A stretch of DNA of 64,000 bases from Spongiibacter marinus (GTDB lineage: Bacteria; Pseudomonadota; Gammaproteobacteria; Pseudomonadales; Spongiibacteraceae): the NCBI RefSeq assembly GCF_016906995.1, contig NZ_JAFBBD010000007.1, forward strand, positions 1 to 64,000. The letters run 5' to 3'. The translations under genes were made by a program, and so were the position numbers. Below the pieces are notes generated by a model that was not told where the DNA came from, did not search any database, and saw nothing but the letters and a program-made list of their open reading frames with translations. The first letter of the stretch is position 1, and every line of letters begins with the position of its first letter. Below are positions 18,136 to 27,391 of this stretch, piece by piece.

Positions 18136-19083
18136 ATGAAAATTGTTCTCGCTAACCCCCGTGGGTTCTGTGCCGGTGTGGATCGCGCTATCGAGATCGT
18201 GAATCGCGCCCTGGATGTGTTTGGCTCACCAATCTACGTGCGCCACGAAGTTGTTCACAACAAGTTTGTTGTTGAGAACCTTCGGCAGCGAGGTGCCATA
18301 TTCGTCGATGAGCTCGATGAAGTGCCCGACGACAAAATCGTGATTTTCAGCGCTCATGGTGTCTCCAAAGCAGTTAGGAACGAGGCAGCGCGCCGTGGCT
18401 TGAAGGTATTTGACGCGACGTGCCCGCTGGTGACTAAGGTTCATATGGAAGTGGTCAACTACAGCAACGCCGGGCGCGAATGTGTACTGATCGGCCACAA
18501 GGGCCACCCGGAAGTTGAGGGAACGATGGGGCAGTACGACGTTAGCCAAGGCGGAAATATCTACCTTGTTGAGGATGTTGAGCAAGCGCTCAAGCTCGAG
18601 GTTAAACAGCCGGAAAAATTGTCATTTGTCACGCAAACGACGCTATCCATGGACGATACGGCGGCGGTGATTGATGCCCTGCGGCAGCGCTTCCCCACTA
18701 TCGAGGGGCCGCGCAAAGATGACATCTGCTACGCCACTCAAAACCGCCAGGATGCGGTGAAAACGCTCGCCCAGCAAGCCGACTTGGTGCTTGTCGTGGG
18801 GTCTCCGAACAGTTCTAATTCGAATCGCTTACGTGAATTAGCCGAACGCTTTGGCTGTCAGGCACAGCTGATCGACAATGAGAAAGACATACAGCCCCAG
18901 TGGCTCAAAGAGGGCTTGCGAATCGGCATCACTGCCGGGGCCTCGGCGCCTGAAATACTGGTGAAAGCCGTGATTGACAGGCTCTGTGAGTTGGGCGCGT
19001 CAGCCCCCGAGGAGCTTGAGGGACGCGCAGAAAATATTACTTTTTCCCTGCCTCGCGAACTGCGTTGGGTTGAGGCCAATTAA
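18136..19083 (+). CDS. ispH: 4-hydroxy-3-methylbut-2-enyl diphosphate reductase
   Basis: Last enzyme of the MEP isoprenoid pathway: reduces HMBPP to IPP and DMAPP with an iron-sulfur cluster; 315 residues as in E. coli IspH. The three cluster cysteines are Cys12 (RGFCAGV), Cys96 (DATCPLVTK) and Cys198 ([10 protein letters not shown]). The substrate His residues ([14 protein letters not shown]) and TQTTLSMDD are also present. It ends the ribF-ispH cluster and converges on fimT. Confidence 0.97.
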   Translation: MKIVLANPRGFCAGVDRAIEIVNRALDVFGSPIYVRHEVVHNKFVVENLRQRGAIFVDELDEVPDDKIVIFSAHGVSKAVRNEAARRGLKVFDATCPLVTKVHMEVVNYSNAGRECVLIGHKGHPEVEGTMGQYDVSQGGNIYLVEDVEQALKLEVKQPEKLSFVTQTTLSMDDTAAVIDALRQRFPTIEGPRKDDICYATQNRQDAVKTLAQQADLVLVVGSPNSSNSNRLRELAERFGCQAQLIDNEKDIQPQWLKEGLRIGITAGASAPEILVKAVIDRLCELGASAPEELEGRAENITFSLPRELRWVEAN

Positions 19084-19111
19084 GCCCTAGAGCCATCGCC
19101 AGTGCTCGCCG

Positions 19112-19612
19112 CTACTCACCACAGCGGGACTCTGCCCTGCGAATTCGTCCACCAATACTGATGACGAGCTGCCGGCCTTCTTCGCCCGTGCTAGGGCATA
19201 TCGTTAGTGTACCCACCTGAAAGGCATTGCTCTTTAGATGCGCGCTGCCGTCTGGCCGGTAGCTGATGTAGTGGCTCACATGGCGGTTGCCCGTTGCATC
19301 GACCCCGCCTAGCGGGGGAATAGTGCGAAGGATTTCTTCATCGGCACCGTGCTTGCCATTGCTGTCTGTGTCGATATAGATAATAGCGCCGTGACTCCAG
19401 TGGCCGTCAGTATTGTTAATGCTAACGGTCTGCTCAAGATAAATGGCTTGTTCGCGCGCAAATTGGGCGGCGGAATGCAGCGTGTTGGTGGCGTGGCTCA
19501 GCTGTTGCTGACGCGCAAAGCGCTGCAGTGAAGGTGCCGCACCAGCGCCGATAACGGCGGCGATACTGAGCGTCACCATCAACTCGATAAGTGTCTTTCC
19601 CTGTTCATACAT
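19112..19612 (-). CDS. fimT: GspH/FimT-family pseudopilin
   Basis: A 166-residue minor pilin-like protein. The N-terminus MYEQGKTLIELMVTLSIAAV is a type III prepilin signal followed by a hydrophobic helix and the GspH-type C-terminal domain (ATNTLHSAAQFAREQAIYLEQ, then VGTLTICPSTGEEGRQLVIS). The residue after the processing Gly is Lys instead of the usual Phe; Glu5 is retained. I chose the ATG at 19612 with AAAGGA eight bases upstream; a longer frame to 19678 would put 22 basic residues in front. It is divergent from the pilV operon and convergent with ispH. Some FimT proteins bind DNA during natural transformation; that role is possible but not shown. Confidence 0.85.
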   Translation of the reverse strand: MYEQGKTLIELMVTLSIAAVIGAGAAPSLQRFARQQQLSHATNTLHSAAQFAREQAIYLEQTVSINNTDGHWSHGAIIYIDTDSNGKHGADEEILRTIPPLGGVDATGNRHVSHYISYRPDGSAHLKSNAFQVGTLTICPSTGEEGRQLVISIGGRIRRAESRCGE

Positions 19613-19954
19613 CTTGGAATCCTTTCCAGTCCGTAGTGTTAGCTTTAGTTCACGGATGCATTTTTTGCAATGTCTCACTACTTGCCGCTATGTCACTAGA
19701 CTGCGGAATTTGCGTATTAACACTTTGAAAGTGATCATATATCTTGCAAAAAGTGGTTTTTTTTAAGTCGATACTGGTAAAGCGCAGCAAAATCGCTCAG
19801 TGTTCGGTTCATAAAAATAAATCTACTGCATGCAACGGTGTCGTTGAGTCAGGGCGGTCGCAAGGTCGAAAGATTGGGTTTCAGGGCTAAAATACCTTTT
19901 AAAGTAATCACTATGCGGCGAGGGCTTGAATGACCTTTAGCTAGGGGAGTGTAA
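19613..19954. promoter_or_regulatory. Divergent intergenic region between fimT and pilV
   Basis: This 342-base AT-rich gap must hold promoters for fimT (left) and the pilV operon (right). I see a 13-base palindrome CACTTTGAAAGTG at 19721-19733, immediately followed by TGATCA, and an eight-T run at about 19757-19764. No convincing sigma-54 element (GG and GC at -24/-12 spacing), expected if PilR acted here, could be found by eye. GGGGAG at 19944-19949 is the pilV ribosome site. Confidence 0.5.
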
Positions 19955-20401
19955 ATGATTAGCTTTCCGCGCAACCAACAAGGCGCGACGCTTATAGAAG
20001 TGCTGGTGGCATTGCTGATCACGGCTATTGGTGTCATGGGTGCGGCGGCCGTTCAGCTGAACTCTGTCAAATTCAACCAGGCGGCGAAATTCCGCTCCAA
20101 CGCTGTGTTTTTGGCCAACGATATCAGTGACCGAATGCGGGCCAACCGGGTTGTCGCGTTAAAGGGCGACTACGACATTGCGATTGATGATGACGCTCCG
20201 ACGGGCACGGGTGCGGTTGCCGTCGACCTGCGTGAATGGCTGGGAGAGGTTGCACTTAGGCTTCCCGCGGGCGATGGCGCGGTAATTCGCGACGATACGC
20301 GTTTCACCATCCGGATTCAGTGGAGCGAAGGTCGCTTGGAAAAGACCCGTGAAGGGTCAGCGCCCTCCCTGCAAACCTTTGATTTTGTTACGGAGCTATA
20401 A
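19955..20401 (+). CDS. pilV: Type IV pilus minor pilin PilV (cluster 1)
   Basis: A 148-residue minor pilin of the pilus-priming complex. The prepilin signal is QQG followed by ATLIEVLVALLITAIGVMG, with Ala at +1 and Glu at +5, then the PilV-type AKFRSNAVFLANDISDRMRANR segment. It should be cleaved and methylated by PilD and then assembled at the pilus base or tip. GGGGAG precedes the ATG. It begins the first operon pilV-pilW-pilX-pilY1-pilE, with pilW three bases downstream. Confidence 0.9.
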   Translation: MISFPRNQQGATLIEVLVALLITAIGVMGAAAVQLNSVKFNQAAKFRSNAVFLANDISDRMRANRVVALKGDYDIAIDDDAPTGTGAVAVDLREWLGEVALRLPAGDGAVIRDDTRFTIRIQWSEGRLEKTREGSAPSLQTFDFVTEL

Positions 20402-20404
20402 AGC

Positions 20405-21433
20405 GTGAATGCCCAACGAGGCTTTGGTCTGATTGAACTAATGATCGCGATCACTTTAGGGCTGATTCTGAGTACCGCGATCATTCAGGTTTTTCTTGCC
20501 TCTAGAACAAGTTATCAACTCCAGGAATCACTGTCGATGATCCAGGAGAATGCGCGTTTCGGCATGCATTTTATGGGGCGTGAAGTGAGAATGGCGGGGT
20601 ATATGGGGTGTAATTCCGTCGGCAATATTGACGTTAATGTTATCGCCAAGCCAGCGACCTATGCGGCCGATTTTGTTCCCGTTAAAGGGGAGGATGATGT
20701 CGGCGCTGGGCACACTCTAGGCGCCGTTGAAGGCACCGATACGATACAAATACTCAGAGGGGGTGACGGTTCAGTACGGCTGACCGGAAACCTGGCGCCC
20801 AATAATGCCAATGTTCAAATTGAAGATAATACCTACAGTATTGCTAAAGGCGACTACGTATTGATTTCGGACTGCACATCGGCTGATATTTTCCGCGTTA
20901 CTAACACGCCGAAGGAGAGTGGCAAAGGCACTGCCACCTTGACCCACAGCAAAGGTAATGATTGGAATACCAGTAATCGGCTGAGCAAAATATACGGTGG
21001 TGACGCAGAAGTGTTCGGTTTTGAAGTCACCCACTTCTTTGTGCGAGACACAGGGCGTGATACCGCTGGGGGTAGGCCTGTACTCAGCCTCTACAGCCAG
21101 CAACGACCAACGGGTAGTGGCGGTTCGATGGCAGCAGCGGTTGAGCTCGTCGAAGGCGTGGAAAATTTGCAAATCGTCTATGGTCTGGATACCGACAACG
21201 ATCGAGCGATTGATAGTTACGCCGACGCATCAGCGGTGACAGATTGGCAGCAAGTGGTGAGTGCCAAGCTCGAGTTGACCCTGGTCGCGAATGATGAGGG
21301 GGTTGTGGGGCGTACCGGCTCTGTTGATGCGCAGAGCGTATACGACTCCTCTGGGCAATTGCTGAGTAACACTGACGGGCGCATGAGACAGGTATTTTCA
21401 TCGGTATTTGCAATAAGGAATCGCTTGCCATGA
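20405..21433 (+). CDS. pilW: Type IV pilus minor pilin PilW (cluster 1)
   Basis: A 342-residue minor pilin. It starts at a GTG (MNAQRGFGLIELMIAITLGL), a standard class III signal with Phe at +1 and Glu at +5. ENARFGMHFMGREVRMAGYMGC is the PilW signature, and VEGVENLQIVYGLDTDNDRAIDSY is the conserved C-terminal portion ending a beta-rich globular domain. GGAG about nine bases upstream lies in the pilV 3' end. The stop codon overlaps the pilX start (ATGA). Confidence 0.92.
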   Translation: MNAQRGFGLIELMIAITLGLILSTAIIQVFLASRTSYQLQESLSMIQENARFGMHFMGREVRMAGYMGCNSVGNIDVNVIAKPATYAADFVPVKGEDDVGAGHTLGAVEGTDTIQILRGGDGSVRLTGNLAPNNANVQIEDNTYSIAKGDYVLISDCTSADIFRVTNTPKESGKGTATLTHSKGNDWNTSNRLSKIYGGDAEVFGFEVTHFFVRDTGRDTAGGRPVLSLYSQQRPTGSGGSMAAAVELVEGVENLQIVYGLDTDNDRAIDSYADASAVTDWQQVVSAKLELTLVANDEGVVGRTGSVDAQSVYDSSGQLLSNTDGRMRQVFSSVFAIRNRLP

Positions 21434-21954
21434 TCACAGCAAATGCGCAGCGTGGCGCGGTACTGATTGTTGCACTGGTGTTTACGGCCATTTTGACGGT
21501 CATCGGCGTTGGTGCCATGCAAAATGCCACACTCCAAGAGCGCATGGCGGGGAATAGTAGAGATATCAATGTCGCGTTTCAAGCGGCAGAAGCCGCGTTA
21601 CGAGAAGCAGAAACGCTAATGGGCGTTGTTTCAAGCATTGATTTTGATGGTTCAAACGGACTTTATTTATCTTGCCCCGACCCAACAGTCAAGACCACCG
21701 CTTGTAGTCAACCTGATTGGAAATCAGATTCCGCCACTGGGTGGCGACAGGTTAGCGAACAGTTGCCAGATGTGAATCGCCAGCCGGAGTTCATAATTGA
21801 GCAGATAAGCGCGTCGATTGACGTTGGCTCATCGTTAGATTCGGACAGAACCATTGCAATGCAGGGTTACTACCGGATCACAGCGCGAGGGTTTGGCGCC
21901 AGTGATCGCTCCATGATTGTGCTCGCTACTACCTACCGGCGAGAGGAGGGCTAG
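21430..21954 (+). CDS. pilX: Type IV pilus minor pilin PilX (cluster 1)
   Basis: A 174-residue minor pilin, with the signal NAQRG followed by AVLIVALVFTAILTVIGVGA. As in other PilX and GspK-like pilins, Glu5 is missing (Val here), which fits a tip-proximal subunit. NATLQERMAGNSRDINVAFQAAEAALREAE is the family hallmark, split here as NATLQERMAGN and AFQAAEAALREAE. It overlaps pilW by 4 bases and ends one base before pilY1. Confidence 0.92.
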   Translation: MITANAQRGAVLIVALVFTAILTVIGVGAMQNATLQERMAGNSRDINVAFQAAEAALREAETLMGVVSSIDFDGSNGLYLSCPDPTVKTTACSQPDWKSDSATGWRQVSEQLPDVNRQPEFIIEQISASIDVGSSLDSDRTIAMQGYYRITARGFGASDRSMIVLATTYRREEG

Positions 21955-21955
21955 T

Positions 21956-24900
21956 ATGAAAAATAATATGCCGCCGACAGCTGTTCGGCCCTGGCTTATA
22001 AATATGCGTAGAGTAATAGGTCTTTTCTTATTTCTTATTGTGTCTGGGGGCCAGCTTGCAAATGCTACAAGCTGTGAGGTGTCGCTTCAAACTGGAGAAA
22101 TAGGGTCCTTCTTCAGGACTCAATCGCAAATTTTTGATGAGCTGGAGTCGATAACCACTGTTTCGGTAAATGAAGTAGCGCCTCCTATCTTCTTTTTTGG
22201 CCGGCGGGAATATCAGTGTTCGCCATTCTCGTACTCTTTTGAAGACAATCGACTGACTGTATTTAGAGGGTGTAAAGCGAGTTTTAATATTACTGGCAGA
22301 AAAAAAGACTGTGATGACGCTGTTCCCGAGTCGGGCATATCCCAGGTGCCGCTATTTCTTTCGCAATCGGCTCCACCAAATGTCATGTACATCTTGGATG
22401 ACTCTGGGTCGATGCAGTTTGAACTAATGCCTGGTGAGCTGATTCGTAACAATGCGAGATTTTTGTACCCCCGGATAAAATCTGTATACGGAGGTAGAAG
22501 TTACGACAACCGTGTAGTGACATTCAATAGTAGCTCCGCTTTTAATCGGATGAGCCGCTCTCCGCAATTGAATACGGTGTACTACAACCCTGCAATTACT
22601 TATCGTCCTTGGTTAGACGCTGACGGCGATGAATTTCCACAAGCGAACCCTCGCTGCGCACTGCATAACCCGATAAATAGCGGTTCAGGTCGAAATTTTT
22701 GCCGTGACTTAGCCGCAGAAAATGACGGCGAGTATTTTGTTGGCGAAGATGGCGGAAGTTGGAGGGAATGTCCAAAGTCAGGAGGTTGTAGTAGCGACAA
22801 TAACGCTAATAAAAGGTTCTGGCCTGCAGTTTATTATTGGTTTAACGGGAATGTTCAGAGTACGGACGATAAGTGGGACACTGGAAAATACGAAAAAGTC
22901 GTTATAAAAAATTTTGCGACCTCCAACAATGAATATGTTGGTCATGGCAGGGTACGACGCAGTGATTGTGCGGATGCTGAAAACGCGACTTGTACCTATG
23001 CTGAGGAGATTCAAAACTTTGCTAATTGGTATACGTATTATCGCTCTCGTGTATTAACGGCACGAGCTGGCTCAGGTCGTGCATTTGCACTGCAAGGCGG
23101 CGGCTTGCGTGTTGGTTTCGGGAGCCTAAATAGTGAAAGTAGAAATGTAGATGATGAACCAAACACCAAAGTGATTCGAAAGGGCGTTCGCGCTTTCAGC
23201 GGCGACGATCGCCAAGCGTTTTATGACGAGCTCTACGGTATTGATATACCTGATAAAGGTACACCATTACGTGAGGCATTGAGTGCCGCTGGTGAATATT
23301 TTCAACGTGACGACGACCAAGGGCCTTGGAATGACACGCCAGGAGAAAGCGGTGGGGATGATCTGGAGTGCCGGCGGAACTACACTGTATTAATGACCGA
23401 CGGGTATTGGTCAAATGGTGATTTATCTGGCGACCCATTTAAAAACAACGATGGCAAGAACAACCCAACGCATACGGCGTCTAACGGCGCCTCATACACT
23501 TATAAAGCGGTGTCCCCGTTTAAGGATGATCGTTCCGATACCTTGGCGGATGTCGCGATGTATTATTGGAAGAATGATTTACGCTCCGACCTTCCTAATG
23601 CCGTAACGATTAACAAGAAAAACCCGGCGTTCTGGCAGCATATGACAACCTTTGGGGTTGGCCTGGGGGTGAGTGGCACTATTGACCCTGAAGCGGCGTT
23701 TGCCGCATTAACGACGGGTGCCCCAATTAATTGGCCATCGCCAACATCGGATGACCTGCATAAAATTGATGACCTCCTCCATGCCGCAGTCAACAGCCGT
23801 GGCCAGTTTTTCAGTGCAAATAACCCTGACGAATTCGCACAGGGACTTTCCGATTCTCTGCAGACAATTGCCAACGAAAGTAAGTCATCTGCATCGGCAG
23901 TAGCCGCCAACTCTACTCGGCTTGATTCTGGAACATTGGTATATCAAGCAAGCTTTAATAGCTTAGAGTGGACAGGCAGGATCGTTGCTTACAAAGTGCA
24001 GTCTGATGGCAGTCTGGGAGACATAAAGTGGGATAGCGATAAGTCGGCTATACCGACTGTGGCATCGCGTAACCTGTTTGCGGCTACCGGTGATCGAAAT
24101 ACGGTAGTAACAGACGCCATCAATTATAATACGGCGACGTGGGCTGATCTTAGTGCTCAACAACGAGCCACCCTAAAAAATGGCGGTACTGATGACGATG
24201 GTCGCAGAATTGTTAGGTGGGTGCGAGGCGAGCAGCTGGCTGGCTTGCGTCGCCGCACAAGTATTTTGGGTGATATCGTTAATTCAGACCCTGCATTTAT
24301 TGGTAATCGCGACGATTATGGCTTCCATACATTAAGTGGGTCTGAAGGTAGCACTTACCGCGATTTTTTAAGAACGAAAAAGTCCTGGGATTCCATCATC
24401 GTCGTCGGTGCGAACGATGGAATGTTACATGGCTTTGATGCAGAAACAGGTAAAGAGGTGTTTGGGTTTATTCCTGTTTCATCCTTTAGCGGTTTAGTGC
24501 AGCTTGCCGACCCCAATTATGAGCACCGATATCTTGTTGACGGGTCGCCGCGTGCGAGTGACGCATACATCGATAGCGCATGGAAAACCATTGTGGTCGG
24601 TGCCAATGGAGCTGGCGGTAGGTCTGTGTTTGCACTGGATGTCAGTAGTCCTGATACCATTAATAAAAATAGCTTCATGTGGGAATTTGCGACTGCCGCT
24701 GATGCAGAGCATAAGCTTGGCGTGGCGATGAGCGAGCCGACCATAATTCGTGTTAAGGCGGGTAATCGCTGGGTGGTAGTATTTGGAAATGGCTATGAGT
24801 CAGGCGACACGCTGAAGCTATTCGTTGTTGATCTTGCAACGGGAAGCTTAATTAAGGCGATCGACACAGAAGTTAGTGGCGTAAGCAACGGCTTAGGTTC

Positions 24901-25795
24901 TGTTGTGCCCGTTGATGTCGATAATGATCGTATTAGTGACTTTATATACGCAGGGGATCTCAAAGGAAACCTCTGGAAATTCGATCTTACGGCAAGTTCG
25001 GATTCGGGTTGGAAGGTTGCCTATACGTCTGCCAGCAAGCCGGCGCCACTATTTGTGGCGAAAGACGGTTCCGGGGTTCGCCAGCCGATCACTATGAGAC
25101 CGACGGTAGGGCGTCACCCCGCTGGCGGCTACTTTGTTTATTTCGGTACAGGGAAGTACTTTGAGACCGTCGACGGTGTTGTAGGCGCGAGTCCGCAACT
25201 TCAAGATTTTTACGGCATTCGTGATAACGGTGCCGTCGTCAGCCGCGGCGATTTACTGGTACAAAATATTTTCTTTGAGAATACGGGGACCAACCGAGAC
25301 GGGTCTACTACTGATGTGCCAGTTCGCTTGGTGTCGTCAAACTCTGCCGATGCGCCTCAATATGGCTGGCGCCTGCCGTTACAGCCGCCGGATGACTCCT
25401 TGGAAGGCGAACGTGCAGTGTCCCGGCCTCTGCTACGTAATGGCAGGATTATTTTCACTAGCTTAATCCCGAACAACAATACCTGTGGTTTTGGCGGCAG
25501 GAGCTGGCTGATGGAGCTGGATGCCAACACGGGTGGGCGGTATGCAGAACCGGTGCTTGATACCAATAACGACGGTTTGATTAACGAAATGGATGCTGTG
25601 TTTTATGTGGATGGTGAGTACTACCCGATTAGTGGCCGCAGCAGTGATGAAATTATCAAAACCCCAGGGGTGATAAGCAAGGGTGACCTTGAATATAAAT
25701 ACACCTCAGGCAGTAGTGGTACAGTGGGGGTCATCACCGAGAAAGGTGGCGATGGCGGAAGGATAGGGCGACAGTCTTGGAGACAATTACAGTAA
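21956..25795 (+). CDS. pilY1: PilY1 pilus tip adhesin/anti-retraction factor with intact MIDAS (cluster 1)
   Basis: A 1279-residue secreted, pilus-associated protein. An N-terminal hydrophobic segment (about residues 17-39) serves as signal peptide. A von Willebrand-like domain follows, with the metal-dependent adhesion motif D148-D-S150-G-S152 (LDDSGSMQ). The C-terminal half is the PilY1 beta-propeller (VVGANDGMLHGFDAETGKE) with the calcium loop D987-x-D989-x-D991-x-x-x-D995. The middle has the GDIVNSDPAFIG segment typical of PilC/PilY proteins. The first third is clearly poorer in GC than the neighbours (37-43% in lines I counted), which suggests a diversifying or acquired N-terminus. The ATG at 21956 has GAGGAGGG upstream. 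Confidence 0.93.
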   Translation: MKNNMPPTAVRPWLINMRRVIGLFLFLIVSGGQLANATSCEVSLQTGEIGSFFRTQSQIFDELESITTVSVNEVAPPIFFFGRREYQCSPFSYSFEDNRLTVFRGCKASFNITGRKKDCDDAVPESGISQVPLFLSQSAPPNVMYILDDSGSMQFELMPGELIRNNARFLYPRIKSVYGGRSYDNRVVTFNSSSAFNRMSRSPQLNTVYYNPAITYRPWLDADGDEFPQANPRCALHNPINSGSGRNFCRDLAAENDGEYFVGEDGGSWRECPKSGGCSSDNNANKRFWPAVYYWFNGNVQSTDDKWDTGKYEKVVIKNFATSNNEYVGHGRVRRSDCADAENATCTYAEEIQNFANWYTYYRSRVLTARAGSGRAFALQGGGLRVGFGSLNSESRNVDDEPNTKVIRKGVRAFSGDDRQAFYDELYGIDIPDKGTPLREALSAAGEYFQRDDDQGPWNDTPGESGGDDLECRRNYTVLMTDGYWSNGDLSGDPFKNNDGKNNPTHTASNGASYTYKAVSPFKDDRSDTLADVAMYYWKNDLRSDLPNAVTINKKNPAFWQHMTTFGVGLGVSGTIDPEAAFAALTTGAPINWPSPTSDDLHKIDDLLHAAVNSRGQFFSANNPDEFAQGLSDSLQTIANESKSSASAVAANSTRLDSGTLVYQASFNSLEWTGRIVAYKVQSDGSLGDIKWDSDKSAIPTVASRNLFAATGDRNTVVTDAINYNTATWADLSAQQRATLKNGGTDDDGRRIVRWVRGEQLAGLRRRTSILGDIVNSDPAFIGNRDDYGFHTLSGSEGSTYRDFLRTKKSWDSIIVVGANDGMLHGFDAETGKEVFGFIPVSSFSGLVQLADPNYEHRYLVDGSPRASDAYIDSAWKTIVVGANGAGGRSVFALDVSSPDTINKNSFMWEFATAADAEHKLGVAMSEPTIIRVKAGNRWVVVFGNGYESGDTLKLFVVDLATGSLIKAIDTEVSGVSNGLGSVVPVDVDNDRISDFIYAGDLKGNLWKFDLTASSDSGWKVAYTSASKPAPLFVAKDGSGVRQPITMRPTVGRHPAGGYFVYFGTGKYFETVDGVVGASPQLQDFYGIRDNGAVVSRGDLLVQNIFFENTGTNRDGSTTDVPVRLVSSNSADAPQYGWRLPLQPPDDSLEGERAVSRPLLRNGRIIFTSLIPNNNTCGFGGRSWLMELDANTGGRYAEPVLDTNNDGLINEMDAVFYVDGEYYPISGRSSDEIIKTPGVISKGDLEYKYTSGSSGTVGVITEKGGDGGRIGRQSWRQLQ

Positions 25796-26244
25796 TGACT
25801 CATCGTCATTTATCTCGTGGGTTTACCCTAATGGAGCTCATGATCACCGTGGCAATCGTAGCGATACTCGCCTCGATTGCCTACCCGAGTTATCAAGAGC
25901 AAGTGGCTAAGTCGCGGCGCAACGAGGCGGCCAATGCCCTGATGATTGGCGCCCAGGCGCTAGAGCGCTACTACTCCGCTAATGGTCGTTATACCACCAC
26001 TGCCGGGGGGAGTGACTTGCCTGCGGTGTTTCCCTCTCGGGTGCCGGAGAATGGCGGAACGTATTACACGATATCCGCGGATGGCACACCGACAGCGAAT
26101 ACGTTTACCTTGATCGCAGTGCGCAGAGGTACGATGGCGGGCGACAGTTGTGGAGATTTCACTCTGGATGAAACGGGTGACATGGCGTTAAAAAACAAGC
26201 CCTCTGGATCGACTAAATCCCTGGCCGACTGCTGGCGCAGGTAG
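25795..26244 (+). CDS. pilE: Type IV pilin-like protein PilE (cluster 1)
   Basis: A 149-residue pilin with the classic signal HLSRG followed by FTLMELMITVAIVAILASIA and AYPSYQEQVAKSRRNEAANAL, then a C-terminal domain with two Cys (SCGDF, DCWRR) forming the likely D-region disulphide. It resembles PilE of Pseudomonas, a minor pilin that links priming complex and shaft. The ATG overlaps the last base of the pilY1 stop (TAATG). An in-frame ATG at 25777 lies inside pilY1 and is less likely. It is the last gene of cluster 1. Confidence 0.92.
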   Translation: MTHRHLSRGFTLMELMITVAIVAILASIAYPSYQEQVAKSRRNEAANALMIGAQALERYYSANGRYTTTAGGSDLPAVFPSRVPENGGTYYTISADGTPTANTFTLIAVRRGTMAGDSCGDFTLDETGDMALKNKPSGSTKSLADCWRR

Positions 26245-26534
26245 TGCCGTTATACGTAGATATGCGGGTGTCCATACGCGTTATTCAGAGGTGTCGAGTG
26301 GCTCGCGAAACACGTCATTTGTTTTGTACATGGCGGTAAATCTGCGTATTCTTGCCCAGTCGCTATAGAATTATAATCAAAGTGCTGGCCGTGCTGATTG
26401 GCATTTAAGCGTTTGTGCTTTTGCAAACCATCACAATGACTACGGAAAGTCGCTGGTAACTGCTACTGGCACCCCTACTCAATGCTCCATTTGTTCGGCC
26501 GATAATAATTTCCATGCTTGGGAGAAGAGGCCGA
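26245..26534. promoter_or_regulatory. Intergenic gap before pilus cluster 2
   Basis: This 290-base non-coding stretch separates the two pilin operons. It contains a perfect TATAAT at 26372-26377 preceded by TTCTTG at 26349-26354 (17-base spacer), a weak -35 candidate. No terminator with T-run is apparent after pilE, and no clear sigma-54 element was found. The sequence ends with GGAGAAGAGG at 26521-26530, the ribosome site of the next gene. Confidence 0.4.
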
Positions 26535-26948
26535 GTGCGAGCTAAAGATATTTCCGGTTTTACCCTGATTGAATCAATGATCACCGTCGCGATCATTGGC
26601 ATATTGGTTGCCGTAGCGCTGCCCTCTTATCAGGAGTATGTCGTGCGCACGAATCGATCGGCAGCGCAAAACTTCGCGATGGAGGTGGCAAATATGCAAG
26701 AGCGATTTTACTTGGACAATCGCAGTTATGCTGCCGACCTTGCTACCCTCGGCGCTTCTTTGCCGTCAGAAATTTCCGGCGCGTATGTCGTTAGTGTGAC
26801 CGCCGACAACACTGCTAATCCTCCTAGCTATATGATTAGCGCTGCTCCGAAGGGGACGCAGGCAAGTCGCGATGATTGCGGGACGCTTACCCTGAACAAT
26901 AAGGGAGAAAAAGGTTATGCCTCGGGGGCAACGCGATGCTGGGAATAA
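26535..26948 (+). CDS. pilE: PilE-like type IV pilin (cluster 2)
   Basis: A 137-residue pilin with the signal RAKDISG followed by [20 protein letters not shown] and [22 protein letters not shown], and two C-terminal Cys (DDCGTL, TRCWE). The GTG at 26535 is preferred because GGAGAAGAGG lies five bases upstream; an ATG at 26514 would add seven residues with no ribosome site. It differs in sequence from the cluster 1 PilE and heads the second operon. It could be a PilE paralogue or a ComP-like minor pilin; I cannot tell which. Confidence 0.88.
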   Translation: MRAKDISGFTLIESMITVAIIGILVAVALPSYQEYVVRTNRSAAQNFAMEVANMQERFYLDNRSYAADLATLGASLPSEISGAYVVSVTADNTANPPSYMISAAPKGTQASRDDCGTLTLNNKGEKGYASGATRCWE

Positions 26949-27391
26949 GTAGGTTTAGAGGCTTTACGTTACTTGAGCTGTTAGTAACCTTGGCGGTAGT
27001 GGCCATCGTGACCGCCATTGCAGCGCCGTCATTCAACGACGTTATTGAGCGCCAGCGCGTTCGCAGCGCCGCCGATACCTTACGGTCTACCATTGACTTG
27101 GCGCGCAGTGAGGCAGTTAAGCGCAACGCGGTGGTTAGTGTCAGTCGAATTGGCGATAACTGGAACAAGGGGTGGCAGGTACTCGATGGTGCAACTGTAC
27201 TACAGGTCGCACCGTCTCAGCCGAGCCTGACCATTACCAGCGCGGTCAATACGGTGCAGTTTAACGGCTCGGGACGGAGCAATGCCGCGGCAGAGTTCAG
27301 TCTAGTGCCCGATTCCGGGAATACCGCAAACGCCTACTGTGTGGATATAAGCCTCAGCGGCCGCCCGCGAAGCCGGAAGGGAGGCTGCTAA
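26936..27391 (+). CDS. fimU: GspH/FimU-family minor pilin (cluster 2)
   Basis: A 151-residue pseudopilin with the signal SRFRG followed by [20 protein letters not shown] and then the FimU/GspH pattern [32 protein letters not shown] is the conserved core segment of FimT/FimU proteins. It overlaps the upstream pilin by 13 bases and the downstream pilV by one base (TAATG). In Pseudomonas FimU belongs to the same minor-pilin complex as PilVWX and PilE. Confidence 0.9.
   Translation: MLGISRFRGFTLLELLVTLAVVAIVTAIAAPSFNDVIERQRVRSAADTLRSTIDLARSEAVKRNAVVSVSRIGDNWNKGWQVLDGATVLQVAPSQPSLTITSAVNTVQFNGSGRSNAAAEFSLVPDSGNTANAYCVDISLSGRPRSRKGGC

Noticed and set aside
26245-26534. Sigma-54 promoter for pilus cluster 2
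   Set aside because: TGGCA-like sequences at about 26382 and 26468 lack a GC dinucleotide at the required spacing.
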